From Penaeus vannamei (Eukaryota; Arthropoda; Malacostraca; Decapoda; Penaeidae): a stretch of 10,000 nt of DNA. A program made the translations under genes and the position numbers. Shown here one piece after another: positions 1-8,805 of this stretch. How positions within the stretch are numbered: position 1 is the first letter of the stretch; each line of letters starts with the position of its first letter. The DNA lies in assembly GCF_042767895.1 (NCBI RefSeq), contig NC_091577.1, positions 4,649,043 through 4,659,042 on the forward strand, in the 5' to 3' direction. Under the pieces are notes generated by a model. The model saw nothing but the letters and a program-made list of their open reading frames with translations. It was not told the DNA's origin and did no database searches.

Positions 1-373
1 AATACTCTTCAGAGTTTTGTCTTTGCTTGAGCAAAACAAGGGATTTCCACCAGATACTCTCTGATGAGCTTGCTCGCACTCAGCATCAATGCGCTCAGGA
101 ATAGTGCTACAAGCAATACTCCTTCTTGTTGGCTCTTGGATGTTGTTGACTGTTGCTGTAAGGCTGTCAATAAACTCCAAGGCCTGAACATTGGAGTCTC
201 TGGTGTCTGCTAAAGACTCGGAGAACCTCTTGAGGTTCCGACCAAGAGCGATCGTGCTTTGGTATTCTTTTCTCATGAGCTGTATTTCATCAATAAGCTC
301 TTCTTTGCTCCTACTGAGAAGATCTTTCTTTTCTAGATTTATACCAGTGGCGTCATCTGGTGAATCTAAGTTG
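1..373 (-). CDS. Partial exon of an unrecognised, helix-rich protein (runs off left edge)
   Basis: On the minus strand one frame stays open from 459 down to position 1. The first stop upstream is TAA at 460-462. I place the exon start at 373, after a good acceptor: a pyrimidine-rich stretch ending TTTGCCTAG. This leaves one base of a split codon and 124 full codons to the edge. The protein is rich in charged residues. It has an amphipathic, probably coiled-coil stretch at residues 13-54 (LEKKDLLSRSKEELIDEIQL, then MRKEY and NLKRFSESL). A more polar part follows with four cysteines (A-C-S-T, A-E-C-E, L-F-C-S region) and SGGNPLF near the edge. I recognise no family. It is not the missing C-terminus of the IR gene on the same strand. 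A stop-free frame this long is unlikely by chance but possible. Transposon-derived coding sequence is another option. Confidence 0.55.
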
Positions 374-379
374 CTAGGC

Positions 380-435
380 AAAGGGAGAGTTTTTGTAGAA
401 ACGAATTCTATCGTTTCTACAAAAACTCTCCCTTT
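380..435. repeat. Perfect 25-bp inverted repeat (hairpin) with 6-nt loop
   Basis: Arms 380-404 and 411-435 are exact reverse complements (AAGGGAGAGTTTTTGTAGAA... against ...TTCTACAAAAACTCTCCCTT), and the loop is ATTCTA at 405-410. On the minus strand the hairpin lies immediately upstream of the acceptor proposed for the left exon, so one arm is that acceptor's pyrimidine tract. The open frame also continues through it. The perfect match against a diverged neighbourhood suggests recent origin or maintenance. Confidence 0.95.
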
Positions 436-456
436 TCGTAGCAAATTGGATTCTCT

Positions 457-936
457 TTCTTAGTATCTCTCTCTCTTTCTCTTTCTTGGTATCTCTGTCT
501 CTCTCTTATTCTTTCTTAGTATCTCTCTCTCTTTCCCTCTCTCTCTCTCTCTTTCTCTTTCTTAGTATCTCTCTCTCTCTCTTTCTTAGTATCTCTCTCT
601 TTCTCTTTCTTAGTATATATCTCCCTCTTTCTCTCTCTCTCTCTTTCTTTCTCAGTATCTCTCTCTCTCTCTTTCTTTCTCAGTATCTCTCTCTCTCTCT
701 TTCTTTCTCAGTATCTCTCTCTCTCTTTCTTTCTCAGTATCTCTCTCTCTCTTAGTATCTCTCTCTCTCTCTCTCAGCACCGACTATACTGCAGCAGCAG
801 TATCTCTCTCTCTCTTTCTTAGTATCTCACTCTCTCTCTTTCTTAGTATCTCTCTCTCTCTTTCTTAGTATTTCTCTCTCTCTCTTTCTTAGTATCTCTC
901 TCTCTCTCTCTTTCTTAGTATCTTTCTCTCTCTCTC
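457..936. repeat. CT-rich minisatellite with a TTCTTAGTAT spacer
   Basis: The plus strand is almost only C and T. Runs of CTCTCTCT are broken by TTTCTTAGTATCT or TTTCTCAGTATCT every 20-35 bases, giving a loose higher-order unit of the form TAT(CT)nTTTCTTAG. The only complex interruption is at 777-803 (AGCACCGACTATACTGCAGC and onwards), which contains a small 7-bp hairpin, ATACTGC/GCAGTAT, at 786-803. Apparent reading frames here are low-complexity Ser/Leu and are not genes. The tract ends exactly where the palindrome begins. Confidence 0.95.
763..782 (+). repeat. Left copy of a 20-bp direct repeat flanking the fold-back element
   Basis: CTCTCTCTCTCTCAGCACCG here is identical to 7608-7627 on the other side of the palindrome. 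Thirteen of the 20 bases are simple CT repeat, so only AGCACCG carries real information. It could be a target-site duplication, a copy of the exon end, or chance. It lies 154 bp outside the left end of the palindrome, whereas the right copy abuts the right end. Confidence 0.4.
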
Positions 937-1030
937 TGTCAGGGTTTTGTGTTTGCCCTGGCTTTGGTGGGTTAGGAAGAAACAATTCTGGTTCGGCTGT
1001 TTATTGATAGGGGGTGGTAGGTAGCGTGGC
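937..1030 (+). repeat. R motif copy 1 (outer left terminal repeat)
   Basis: Begins TGTCAGGGTTTTG, continues with a TTGCCCTGGCTTTGGTGGGT block, CAATTCTGGTTC and TGTTTATTGATAGG, and ends GGTAGGTAGCGTGGC. The same motif recurs at 4188-4279 in the same direction, and at 4278-4365 and 7520-7607 inverted. Read on the opposite strand it contains AATAAA, so it could supply a polyadenylation hexamer in that direction. Confidence 0.9.
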
Positions 1031-1370
1031 GAGGGCTGTGTCTCGTGCTGGTGCAGTTGTGGGCAAGGGAGACCAAGAGGCGCGCCAAGCGGGGCGCGCG
1101 TGGGGCGACCCCAAGAGAGGTCAGGTCAGGGCCGTGTACCCAGGTCAAGTGTGCCGCCCTGGGTCAACTGTCGAAGCATTGAAGAACAGAGTCGGTGGTC
1201 CCTATTGCTGGGGGACGTGGCTAGGTACTAGTCATTCCTCAGATCGCTTGGCATACGCTACTAACCGTCGCCCTCAACGGGATGGTGCTGGTTTTCTCTG
1301 AAAGAAGTACACCGGAGGCAGAGACAGGAGGGCAAACAGGGGGAGGGGCGTTGTGTGATAGCAAGGGCTG
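1031..1370. other. GC-rich subterminal block of the left arm
   Basis: About 340 bases that are clearly GC-rich against the AT-rich rest of the arm, with two AscI-like GGCGCGCC-type clusters near 1079-1100. The mirror block is 7200-7519. The two are the least well matched part of the palindrome, apart from a 35-bp island (1235-1269). Open frames here are not shared in phase with the mirror copy, so I do not call a gene. Confidence 0.6.
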
Positions 1371-1571
1371 TAAGATATAATCAAAATATATCAGATTGCA
1401 ATGACAGTGTTCATTTAATTATCTGCATGATTTTTCAATTTTTATTTATTTTTTCAATAATGCACTGTCCAAGGATAGACAGAGGAACATGCTTAGGGAG
1501 ACAATTGCAGGAGATGAAATTCTACAAAAGATAAGCATTGTGCAGAACTACCAGGAAGCAAAAGGTGTCGC

Positions 1572-1587
1572 AGTCCACAAGGACTTG
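1572..1587 (+). repeat. AGTCC-N-GGACT hairpin motif, also twice in the right arm
   Basis: AGTCCACAAGGACTTG here is matched on the other strand at 6920-6935 (its palindrome partner) and again at 7025-7040, inside a segment present only in the right arm. The 5-bp stem AGTCC/GGACT is kept in all three copies. Confidence 0.6.
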
Positions 1588-2325
1588 TCTTGAACGACGA
1601 ACTTCCTTGGAAAAAAAAGAAATAAAAATGGAACAATGCAGAGTTCAGGTGTGCAGTGCAATAGTGCATACGGTATACGTCTGACTAATAGTAATTGTTC
1701 TATCTCATTTCATTGAAGTTATCCATCACACGTCATCAACAGCAATTTGAGGCAAAGCGATAAAGAAAACAAGTAATGCAGTCCTCATACTTCGGGAGCG
1801 AATCATTACATCAAATATGCTTTCTCGGGACGGTTAAACGAAATGCAAGACAAGAATACACTATTTGCGCAAGTCGATTATCTTCTTGGAAACAGTACGC
1901 ATGTAATTCTTGTGCAATTAACGCAGGAGAGGAGAGACGATGTGCGTCTGTGGCTGCATAAGTGTGTAGACGAGTTGATTAAGTTAATGGGTGAGAGTTA
2001 TGAAATGAGTGTCAGAGTAAAGTGCACGAGTAGAAAATAGAATGCTCATAGATATTTTGTTAGTCATTAGTAGTTTGTTAAAGTAAGAGTGGGAGTAAAA
2101 AGAAATAGAATAGCATGGGAGTTGGAAGCTAAGGGGAGGGTAGGTGGGGGTAACAATGCAGGTTGAAAATAATGAAATTATTGAAAGTAATCACCGATCT
2201 GACTGCATGAAAAAACATTCACACTAATAACAATAAACTTACGGTAATTGCAATATTAATCAACTACTATGCGAAATCATACAAAATGGTACTTTAATCA
2301 GTACGTAAAATGAATGAAACGGTGA

Positions 2326-2349
2326 CTGGTCTGTTGCAGAACAGACCAG
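2326..2349. repeat. Short perfect hairpin in a left-arm-only segment
   Basis: CTGGTCTGTT and AACAGACCAG form a 10-bp stem with a GCAG loop. It lies in a segment of about 48 bp (2331-2378) that has no counterpart in the right arm, where ACTGGT is followed directly by TTGGGTCAGC (reverse complement, near 6120-6145). A second small palindrome, TTGCATGATGCAA, lies at 2361-2373. Confidence 0.8.
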
Positions 2350-3465
2350 CTTCCAGAGCATTGCATGATGCAAGCAGGTTTGGATCAGCTTCCTTGAGAC
2401 AATTGACAGCCTAAAGACAACCCTTGTGGCTGTAAGTGGTACTTAAACTTAAAATAGATTCCCTGAGGAATAGTGGTTGGGCCCAACCGTAGAAGGGATA
2501 TCAACGGACGAACTCATCTGCAGAACGCAAATTGGGCATCCCATCCTCTTCGGGAATACCAGCAACAATCTCTCACATATAGTCTTATAAGAAGGCACGA
2601 CGCGGTGCATAGATCGCCTGGCCAATAAGTGTGCAGCTCAGCACATACAGGACAACTTAATATTAATTACCTTAATGCTAATTACATGTTGATACCCAGC
2701 TCAGGGTCGTCACCAAGGACCATGTAATAATGATGAGGTGAGGTTCATGATTAAGATAAACGAAAATCATGAACAACATGAAATCGTAGTAGCTGTATTA
2801 TATAATTAATCTCTAACATGGAGACCATTGAATAAGATATAAATACAAATAGCTTGAATGTAATTTAAGTCGGGTGAAGTCAGATGGTGGGAAAGGGATA
2901 TTTTTATCTGAGTAAGGTCAGTGAGGTCATTATCCAAATGTTCGTTAAAAATAGCAAGAGCTAGTATATGTAAAATTAGATAATATTGTGAAAAAACAAG
3001 TACACAATAATCTAAAAATTAAATAATCAAATTACCAATAAATGAAATGAAGGATTTACCATACATAATTAATTAAAGAAAAAAATATATCTATAAAGAA
3101 GGCGAATATTAAATTTCAGAAAAAAAATGTGGAACATAATTCGAAATAGCACCAAGGTCATAAAAGGTGAGATATGTCATCTTTTAACAAGACCTGACTT
3201 TACAAGACCTGAACAGCTATGTGTGAAGTCACTCGCACTAGAAAACGAATATAACACTTAAAACATAAAAATACTGATATTCTTATAAACATACAAATGA
3301 ACCAGGCACGCTTTTCTTGAATAAATATAGATTCGAAAAGAAAATCTCAAACGTTCGAAATGCAAACTAATATAACAAATCGGATAATTTGACCCAAGGA
3401 TTTATAGAGATTATAAAGGTCAGTAAGAGAGGTCCCTCCCGGTCAAAATATGGCCATTAAGACAA

Positions 3466-3498
3466 GGGTAGGGGGTTAGGAGGGAGGGAGGGAGGGGG
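3466..3498 (+). repeat. G-run tract, possible G-quadruplex
   Basis: At least six runs of three or more G separated by 1-6 bases (GGGTAGGGGG, then GGGAGGGAGGGAGGGGG). The mirror site in the right arm, about 4995-5040, is a C-rich tract (CCCCTCCTTCCCTCC, CCCCCACCC), so both arms keep the feature. Whether it folds in the cell cannot be told from sequence. Confidence 0.6.
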
Positions 3499-4187
3499 TT
3501 TAGGATGATGGGGGATTGGGGTAGGTGGTAAGCATGGGGAAATGTTTGTTTGTGCATAATTCAACTAAATTAATTTAATATTCAAGAATATCCCACAAAT
3601 GCATTGGTAAACCGAGCCGAAATATATGCACTTAATAATAATGCACGAAAATAACGCCAATATGGCGTCGGTTAACGCAGTGAGAGATAATGAGAATAAA
3701 AAAAGACAAGAATATGGCAATGCTTAGGACCTACATGTGACCTACAATGTCCGTAGAAATAGATAATAATTTAGAGAAAATGCACGTTATATTTCACCCA
3801 CATGAATAAAAGATTTAAGCATTATAAGCAATTTATGCTAATTAGGCTAGCATGATCGAGTTAGATTTAAGGAAAAAACACGCCAAAGAAAGAAAATGCA
3901 CTCTTGCAAGTGATAAAATAGGGATTGATTCCCTTTAAAGAAGCGACGATCTACCATGATGAGAAGAAAAAAAACATGGTAGATAACAGAAAGAAGAAAA
4001 GAAAATGCACTTTGCATGGGCACTAGTTTAGATATTTGGGGAAAAAATCACTGCACTTGTAAAAAAAAATTGGTCGGCATGCACACATAGGCGAAGAAAA
4101 AGGGAAAGAAAGGAAATTATTGCCCGTGGTGTACTTACAGTCTTTCGGAGGAGGCTTGTGGTTCGTGTCGTGCAACATACCACCAGT

Positions 4188-4279
4188 TGTCCGGGTTTTG
4201 TTTTGCCCTGTTTTGGTCGGTTATGGAGACACAATTATGGTTCGTCTGTTTATTGATAGGGGGTGGTAGGTAGCGTGGC
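4188..4279 (+). repeat. R motif copy 2 (inner, left of centre)
   Basis: Starts TGTCCGGGTTTTG and ends GGTAGGTAGCGTGGC, colinear with copy 1 through TTATGGAGACACAATT and TGTTTATTGATAGG. It has the same direction as the outer left copy, so the left arm is bounded by direct repeats of R. Confidence 0.9.
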
Positions 4280-4287
4280 TACCTACC
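4265..4287. repeat. Centre of the giant palindrome
   Basis: GGTAGGTAGC and GCTACCTACC pair perfectly around a GTG loop at 4275-4277. With only three unpaired bases there is almost no spacer between the arms. This makes the two inner R copies fuse tail to tail, with loss of the last few bases of one copy. Confidence 0.95.
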
Positions 4288-4365
4288 CCTCCTATCAATA
4301 AACAGCTGAACCAGAATTGTGCCTCCATAAACCCACCAAAGCCAGGGTAAAACAAAACTCTGACA
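4278..4365 (-). repeat. R motif copy 3 (inner, right of centre)
   Basis: Reverse complement of R, ending CAAAACTCTGACA. It includes CCTATCAATAAACAGCTGAA and TTGTGCCTCCATAAACCCAC. The flanks of the inner R pair (CCACCAGT before, ACTGGTGG after) are themselves inverted, so the pair continues the palindrome and is not a separate small insertion with its own target-site duplication. Confidence 0.9.
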
Positions 4366-7199
4366 ACTGGTGGCAAGCGGCGGAATGACACGAACAACAA
4401 TCCTCCGAAAAACTGTAAGTAACCATTGGCAATCATTTCTTTTCTTTCCTCTTTCTTTGGCTGTGTGTGCATGCCGTGCTATTTTTTTCACTTGACAAGT
4501 GCAGTGATTTTCCCCCCAAATATCGAAACAGGTGTCCGTGTAAAGTGCATTTTCTTTCCTTCTTTTCTGTTAGCTACCATGTTTTTTTTCTCGTCATTGT
4601 AGATCGTCGCTTTTTTTAAGGGAATCAATCCCCATTTTCATCACTTGCGAGAGTGTATATTCTTTGCTTAAATCTAACTCGGCTTAAATATTTTATTCAT
4701 GTGGGTGAATATATCGTGCATTTTCTCTAAATTAGTACCTATTTCTATGGACATTCTAGGTCACGTGACTAGTCTTAAGCATTGCCATATTCTCGACATA
4801 TTTTTATTTTCATTATATCTCACTGCGTTAACCGACGCCATATTGACGTTCAGTTCGCATATTATTACTAAGTGTATTTATTTGGGCTCGGTTTACCAAT
4901 GCATTTGTGACGTTTTTTAATATCTAAATGATTTAGTTGAATTGTGGACAAACAAGATTTTCTCTTCCCCCACGCTATTACCATCTCCATCATCCTAAAC
5001 CCCTCCTTCCCTCCTAACCCCCACCCGTTAATCCCCCCTCCATCTCTATATTTCTGTTCAAGCCAATAGCATTTTAACTTTTGATATTTTTATTGTAAAC
5101 ATATATTTAAAGCAACGTGCGTCTTGTTTATTCGTATTTTATATGAATATCAACTCAGTATTTTTATGTTCGTTTTCTAGTGCGGGTGACTTCACACATA
5201 CCTTTTCAGGTCATATTAGGTCAGGTCTTGTCAATAAATGACATATCTCACCTTTTGTGACCTGTCTTAGTACTATTTTCCACATTTTTTTTCTGAAATT
5301 TAATATCATTTATATAACACGACGATTTACGATAGAGTGGTGTATTTACTTCCGGTTTGCAAATATTGGGAACTGTAATAATATTAGCATAATTCATCGA
5401 ATTAAATCGTATGTTTCGCCGTAATTATTTGTCTTCTTTATAGATATATTTTTCCTTAATTATTCATGGTCATTTATTGGTAATTTGATTATTTCATTTC
5501 TAGATTATTGTGTACCTGTTTTTTTTCACAATATTATTTAAATTTACATATACTAGCTCTTGCTATTTTTAGCGAATGTTCGGATAACGACCTCATTTGA
5601 CCTTACTCAGGTAGAAGGTACTTATAGCCATCTGACTCGTGCTTGACCCAAAAATACATTCAAGCTACTTGTATTTATATCTTATTCAATGATCTCCATG
5701 TTAGAGATTAATTATATTATACAGCTACTACAATTTCATATTGTTCGTGATTTTCGCTTATCTTAATCACAAAGCTCACCTCATCATTATTACATGATCC
5801 TTGGTGACGACCCCCAGTTGGGTATGGACATGTAATTAGGTTAGGGTAATTAATGTTAAGTTGTTCTGTATGTGCAACGATGCACACATCGCAAGAGGCG
5901 ATCTATGCACCGCGCCGCGCATTCTTATCGCTATATGTGAGATTATCGCTGGTATTCCCCAAGAAGATGGGTACCCAATTGCGTTCTGCGTATGAGCTGG
6001 ATGATGTGTCCCTTCTACGGTTGGGTCATCATGTCATCACTTTCCTCAGGGAATTTATTTTAAGCATCATTTACAACCACGAGTGTTGTCATTCGGCCGT
6101 CAGTTGAATCAGGGAAGCTGACCCAAACCAGTCACCGTTTCATTCATTTTACGTAATTAAAGTACCATTTTGCATGATTTCGCATAGTAGCTGATTAATA
6201 TTGCAATTTCCGTAAGTTTATTGATATTAGCGTGAATGTTTTTTTCGTGCCGTCAGATCGGATTATTTCCATTGCGTGCAACCCACCTCCACCTACATAC
6301 TTAACCCCACCCCCTATCCTCACCCATACCTCTTTTACCCCCTCCAAACCCCATTCTTCCCTTAGCCTCCCACCCACCCACTCCTCCTCCCCTTCGCTTA
6401 TTTCTTCCAACTTCCACGCCATCCTATTCCTTTTTTACTCACTCTCGCTTTACTTACTAATCTCTAAAAAAATAATGAATATCTATCAGCATTCTATTTT
6501 CTACTCGTGCGCTATACTCTGACTCACTCATTTCATAACTCTCACCCATTAACTCAACTCGTCTACGCACTCACACAGCCACATGCGCACATTGTCCCGC
6601 AGAAACCCGTTAATTGCATAAGAATTACATGCGTAGTGTTTCCGAGAAGATAACCGACTTCCGCCACTCGTGTATTCTTGTCTTGCATTACATTTTATCG
6701 TGCAAATGTTGTCTTGAGAAAGCATATTTTGATGTAATAAGTCGCTCCCGAAGTATGAGGAATGCATTACCTGTTTTCATTATCGCTTTGCCTCAAATTG
6801 AGATAGAACAATTACTATTAGTCAGACGTATACCGTATGCACTATTGCACTGCACACTTCTGAACTTTGCATTGTTGCATTTTTATTTCTTTTTTTCCAA
6901 GGAAGTTCGTCGTTCAAGACAAGTCCTTGCGGACTGCGACACCTTTTGCTTCCTTGTAGTTCTGCACAATGCTTATCTTTTGTAGAATTTCATCTCCTGC
7001 TATCTGAGGCAATTGCAACTCAAACAAGTCCTCGTGGACTATTGCAATTGTCTCCCTATGCATGTTCCTCTGTCTATCCTTGGGCAGTGCATTATTGAAA
7101 AAATAAATAAAAATTGAAAAGTCATGCAGATAATTAAATGAACACTGTCATTGCAATGTGATATATTTTTATCATATCTTACAGCCCTTGCTATCACTC
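4366..7199. other. AT-rich non-coding body of the right arm
   Basis: Mirror of 1371-4187. It is non-coding by eye on both strands. Differences from the left arm include a C-rich expansion around 6283-6415 (CCACC, CCCAC and CCTCC runs), whose left-arm partner near 2120-2155 is shorter, and an extra 45 bp at 6999-7043. The longest plus frame (6614-6985) is not kept in the other arm and shows no domain. Confidence 0.8.
6999..7043. repeat. 45-bp segment present only in the right arm
   Basis: Relative to the left arm, where GACAATTGC runs straight into AGGAGATG at about 1500-1516, the right arm carries 45 additional bases. They are bounded by the short repeat CAATTGC and contain a further AGTCC/GGACT hairpin motif (7025-7040). 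The simplest reading is a deletion in the left arm between short direct repeats. Confidence 0.75.
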
Positions 7200-7519
7200 C
7201 CCCCCCCCCCTGCCCTGTTTGCCCTCCTGTCTCTCGCCCTGTCTCTGCCTCGGTGTACTTATTTCAGAGAACGCCAGCACGAGACCATCACAGACGACGG
7301 TTAGTAGCGTATGCCGAGCGATCTGAGGAACAAGGGTTACCTTCCCGCGTCTCCACTGCTAGGGACCCGCGACCAGCACTCGAAACCTGCAGCACACTTG
7401 ACCAGGGCCCTCGGCCCTGACCAGACCTCCTCCCTGGGGGTCTCTCCCTACACGCGCTCTGCTCGGCGCGCCTCTAAGGCTCCCCTTTGCCCAAAACTAC
7501 ACTGCACGACACAGCCCGC
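7200..7519. other. GC-rich subterminal block of the right arm
   Basis: Mirror of 1031-1370. It starts with a 12-C run at 7199-7210, then a partial tandem of GTCTCTCGCCCT / GTCTCTGCCTCG (7230-7254), which is present once in the left arm. The 35-bp island GACGGTTAGTAGCGTATGCC... (7296-7330) matches 1235-1269 with one mismatch. No gene called. Confidence 0.6.
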
Positions 7520-7607
7520 GCCACGCTACCTACCTCTCCTATCAATAAACAGCTGAACCAAAATTGTGTCTCCATAAACCCACCAAAGCAACAAAAAAAC
7601 CCTGACA
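7520..7607 (-). repeat. R motif copy 4 (outer right terminal repeat)
   Basis: Reverse complement of R, from GCCACGCTACCTACC through TCCTATCAATAAACAGCTGA to CCCTGACA. Its outer end abuts a CT run, as does the outer end of copy 1. Inside the motif it is closer to the consensus (TCTCCATAAACCCACC) than copy 1, which has GTTAGGAAGAAAC at that spot. Confidence 0.9.
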
Positions 7608-7627
7608 CTCTCTCTCTCTCAGCACCG
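7608..7627 (+). repeat. Right copy of the 20-bp direct repeat
   Basis: CTCTCTCTCTCTCAGCACCG, identical to 763-782. On the minus strand it is the very end of the readable IR exon (GCGGTGCTGAGAGAG), so the non-repetitive part may be original receptor coding sequence. Confidence 0.4.
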
Positions 7628-7768
7628 CCGCGCGAGGGACGGCGGCGGAGGCGAACCTGCGACTCCTGCGGCTGACGTCGGGATGATCATCTGCGGGTTG
7701 GTGAGCAGGCGGCTGCGGCCGGCCCAGCCCCGGCCCATGCTGGACGCCGGGTCCTCCTCGTGCGCCGC
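7619..7768 (-). pseudogene. IR exon: further S2, frameshifted and cut off at the element
   Basis: The acceptor GCTGTCCTCCCGCAG precedes AAHEEDPASSMGRGW then AGRSRLLTNPQMII in phase with the preceding exon. This is a plausible S2 continuation. In this frame the sequence then turns into a Pro/Ser-rich tail and stops at TGA (7619-7621). From about 7682 the next frame instead gives PDVSRRSRRF then ASAAVPRAAVLRE, which looks more like receptor sequence. This suggests a 1-base indel near 7680-7690. An alternative is a weak donor, GCAG|GTTCGC, at 7657. Coding ends in a GA/CT run 12 bases before the fold-back element. Confidence 0.65.
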
Positions 7769-7788
7769 CTGCGGGAGGACAGCCGCAT

Positions 7789-8805
<1,017 letters not shown>

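Larger units (their letters stand above)
1371..4187. other. AT-rich non-coding body of the left arm
   Basis: About 2.8 kb of AT-rich sequence without a convincing gene on either strand; the open frames are short and interrupted. It pairs with 4366-7199. Local structure includes a 10-bp perfect hairpin at 2326-2349, a G-rich run at 3466-3498, and an AGTCC/GGACT hairpin motif at 1572-1587. No promoter or RNA gene is recognisable. Confidence 0.8.
937..7607. mobile_element. Giant fold-back (palindromic) element, about 6.67 kb, non-coding
   Basis: The left arm (937-4274) is the imperfect reverse complement of the right arm (4278-7607) over its whole length. Matching landmarks were read along both arms: the ends TGTCAGGG and CCCTGACA; CTCAGATCGC-TGGCATACGC at 1239/7326; CCTCATACTTCGGGAGCGA near 1783/6760; the CCCTGAGG block at 2461/6047; AAGGACCATGTAATAATGATG near 2715/5800; and the purine-rich block at 3466/5035. 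The arms differ by many substitutions and several indels of 1-50 bp, so this is not an assembly mirror of one sequence. No transposase, polymerase or integrase motif was seen on either strand. It sits inside a CT tract. The TG...CA ends recall retroelements, but inverted ends fit a cut-and-paste or fold-back element better. An old inverted duplication of one element is also possible. Confidence 0.9.

Noticed and set aside
486..755. Ser/Leu-rich open frame
   Set aside because: It is the translation of the CT minisatellite and has no coding signal.
1014..1301. Plus-strand frame in the GC-rich left block
   Set aside because: GC-rich sequence has few stops, the mirror block does not preserve this frame, and no motif is seen.
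1776..1961. Small frame starting MQSSYFGSE, with a similar frame (MHSSYFGSD) at the mirror position 6549-6767 on the minus strand
   Set aside because: The two share frame over parts (NARQEYT, SRLSS, YACNS), but only because the arms are copies. Most differences change the amino acid, one arm carries extra bases in the middle, the ends differ, and no domain is visible. Kept as non-coding.
937..4279. LTR retrotransposon, because of TG...CA ends and R direct repeats around the left arm
   Set aside because: No primer-binding site, polypurine tract beside the inner R, or gag/pol motif was seen, and the repeat is only about 90 bp. Not excluded for an ancient non-autonomous element, but unsupported.
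4188..4365. Inner R pair as a separate small inverted-repeat transposon nested in the palindrome
   Set aside because: The bases outside it (CCACCAGT / ACTGGTGG) are inverted, not directly repeated, so there is no target-site duplication and the palindrome simply continues.
6232..6522. Pro/Ser-rich plus-strand frame
   Set aside because: It follows a C-rich expansion in the right arm, and the left arm has no equivalent frame.
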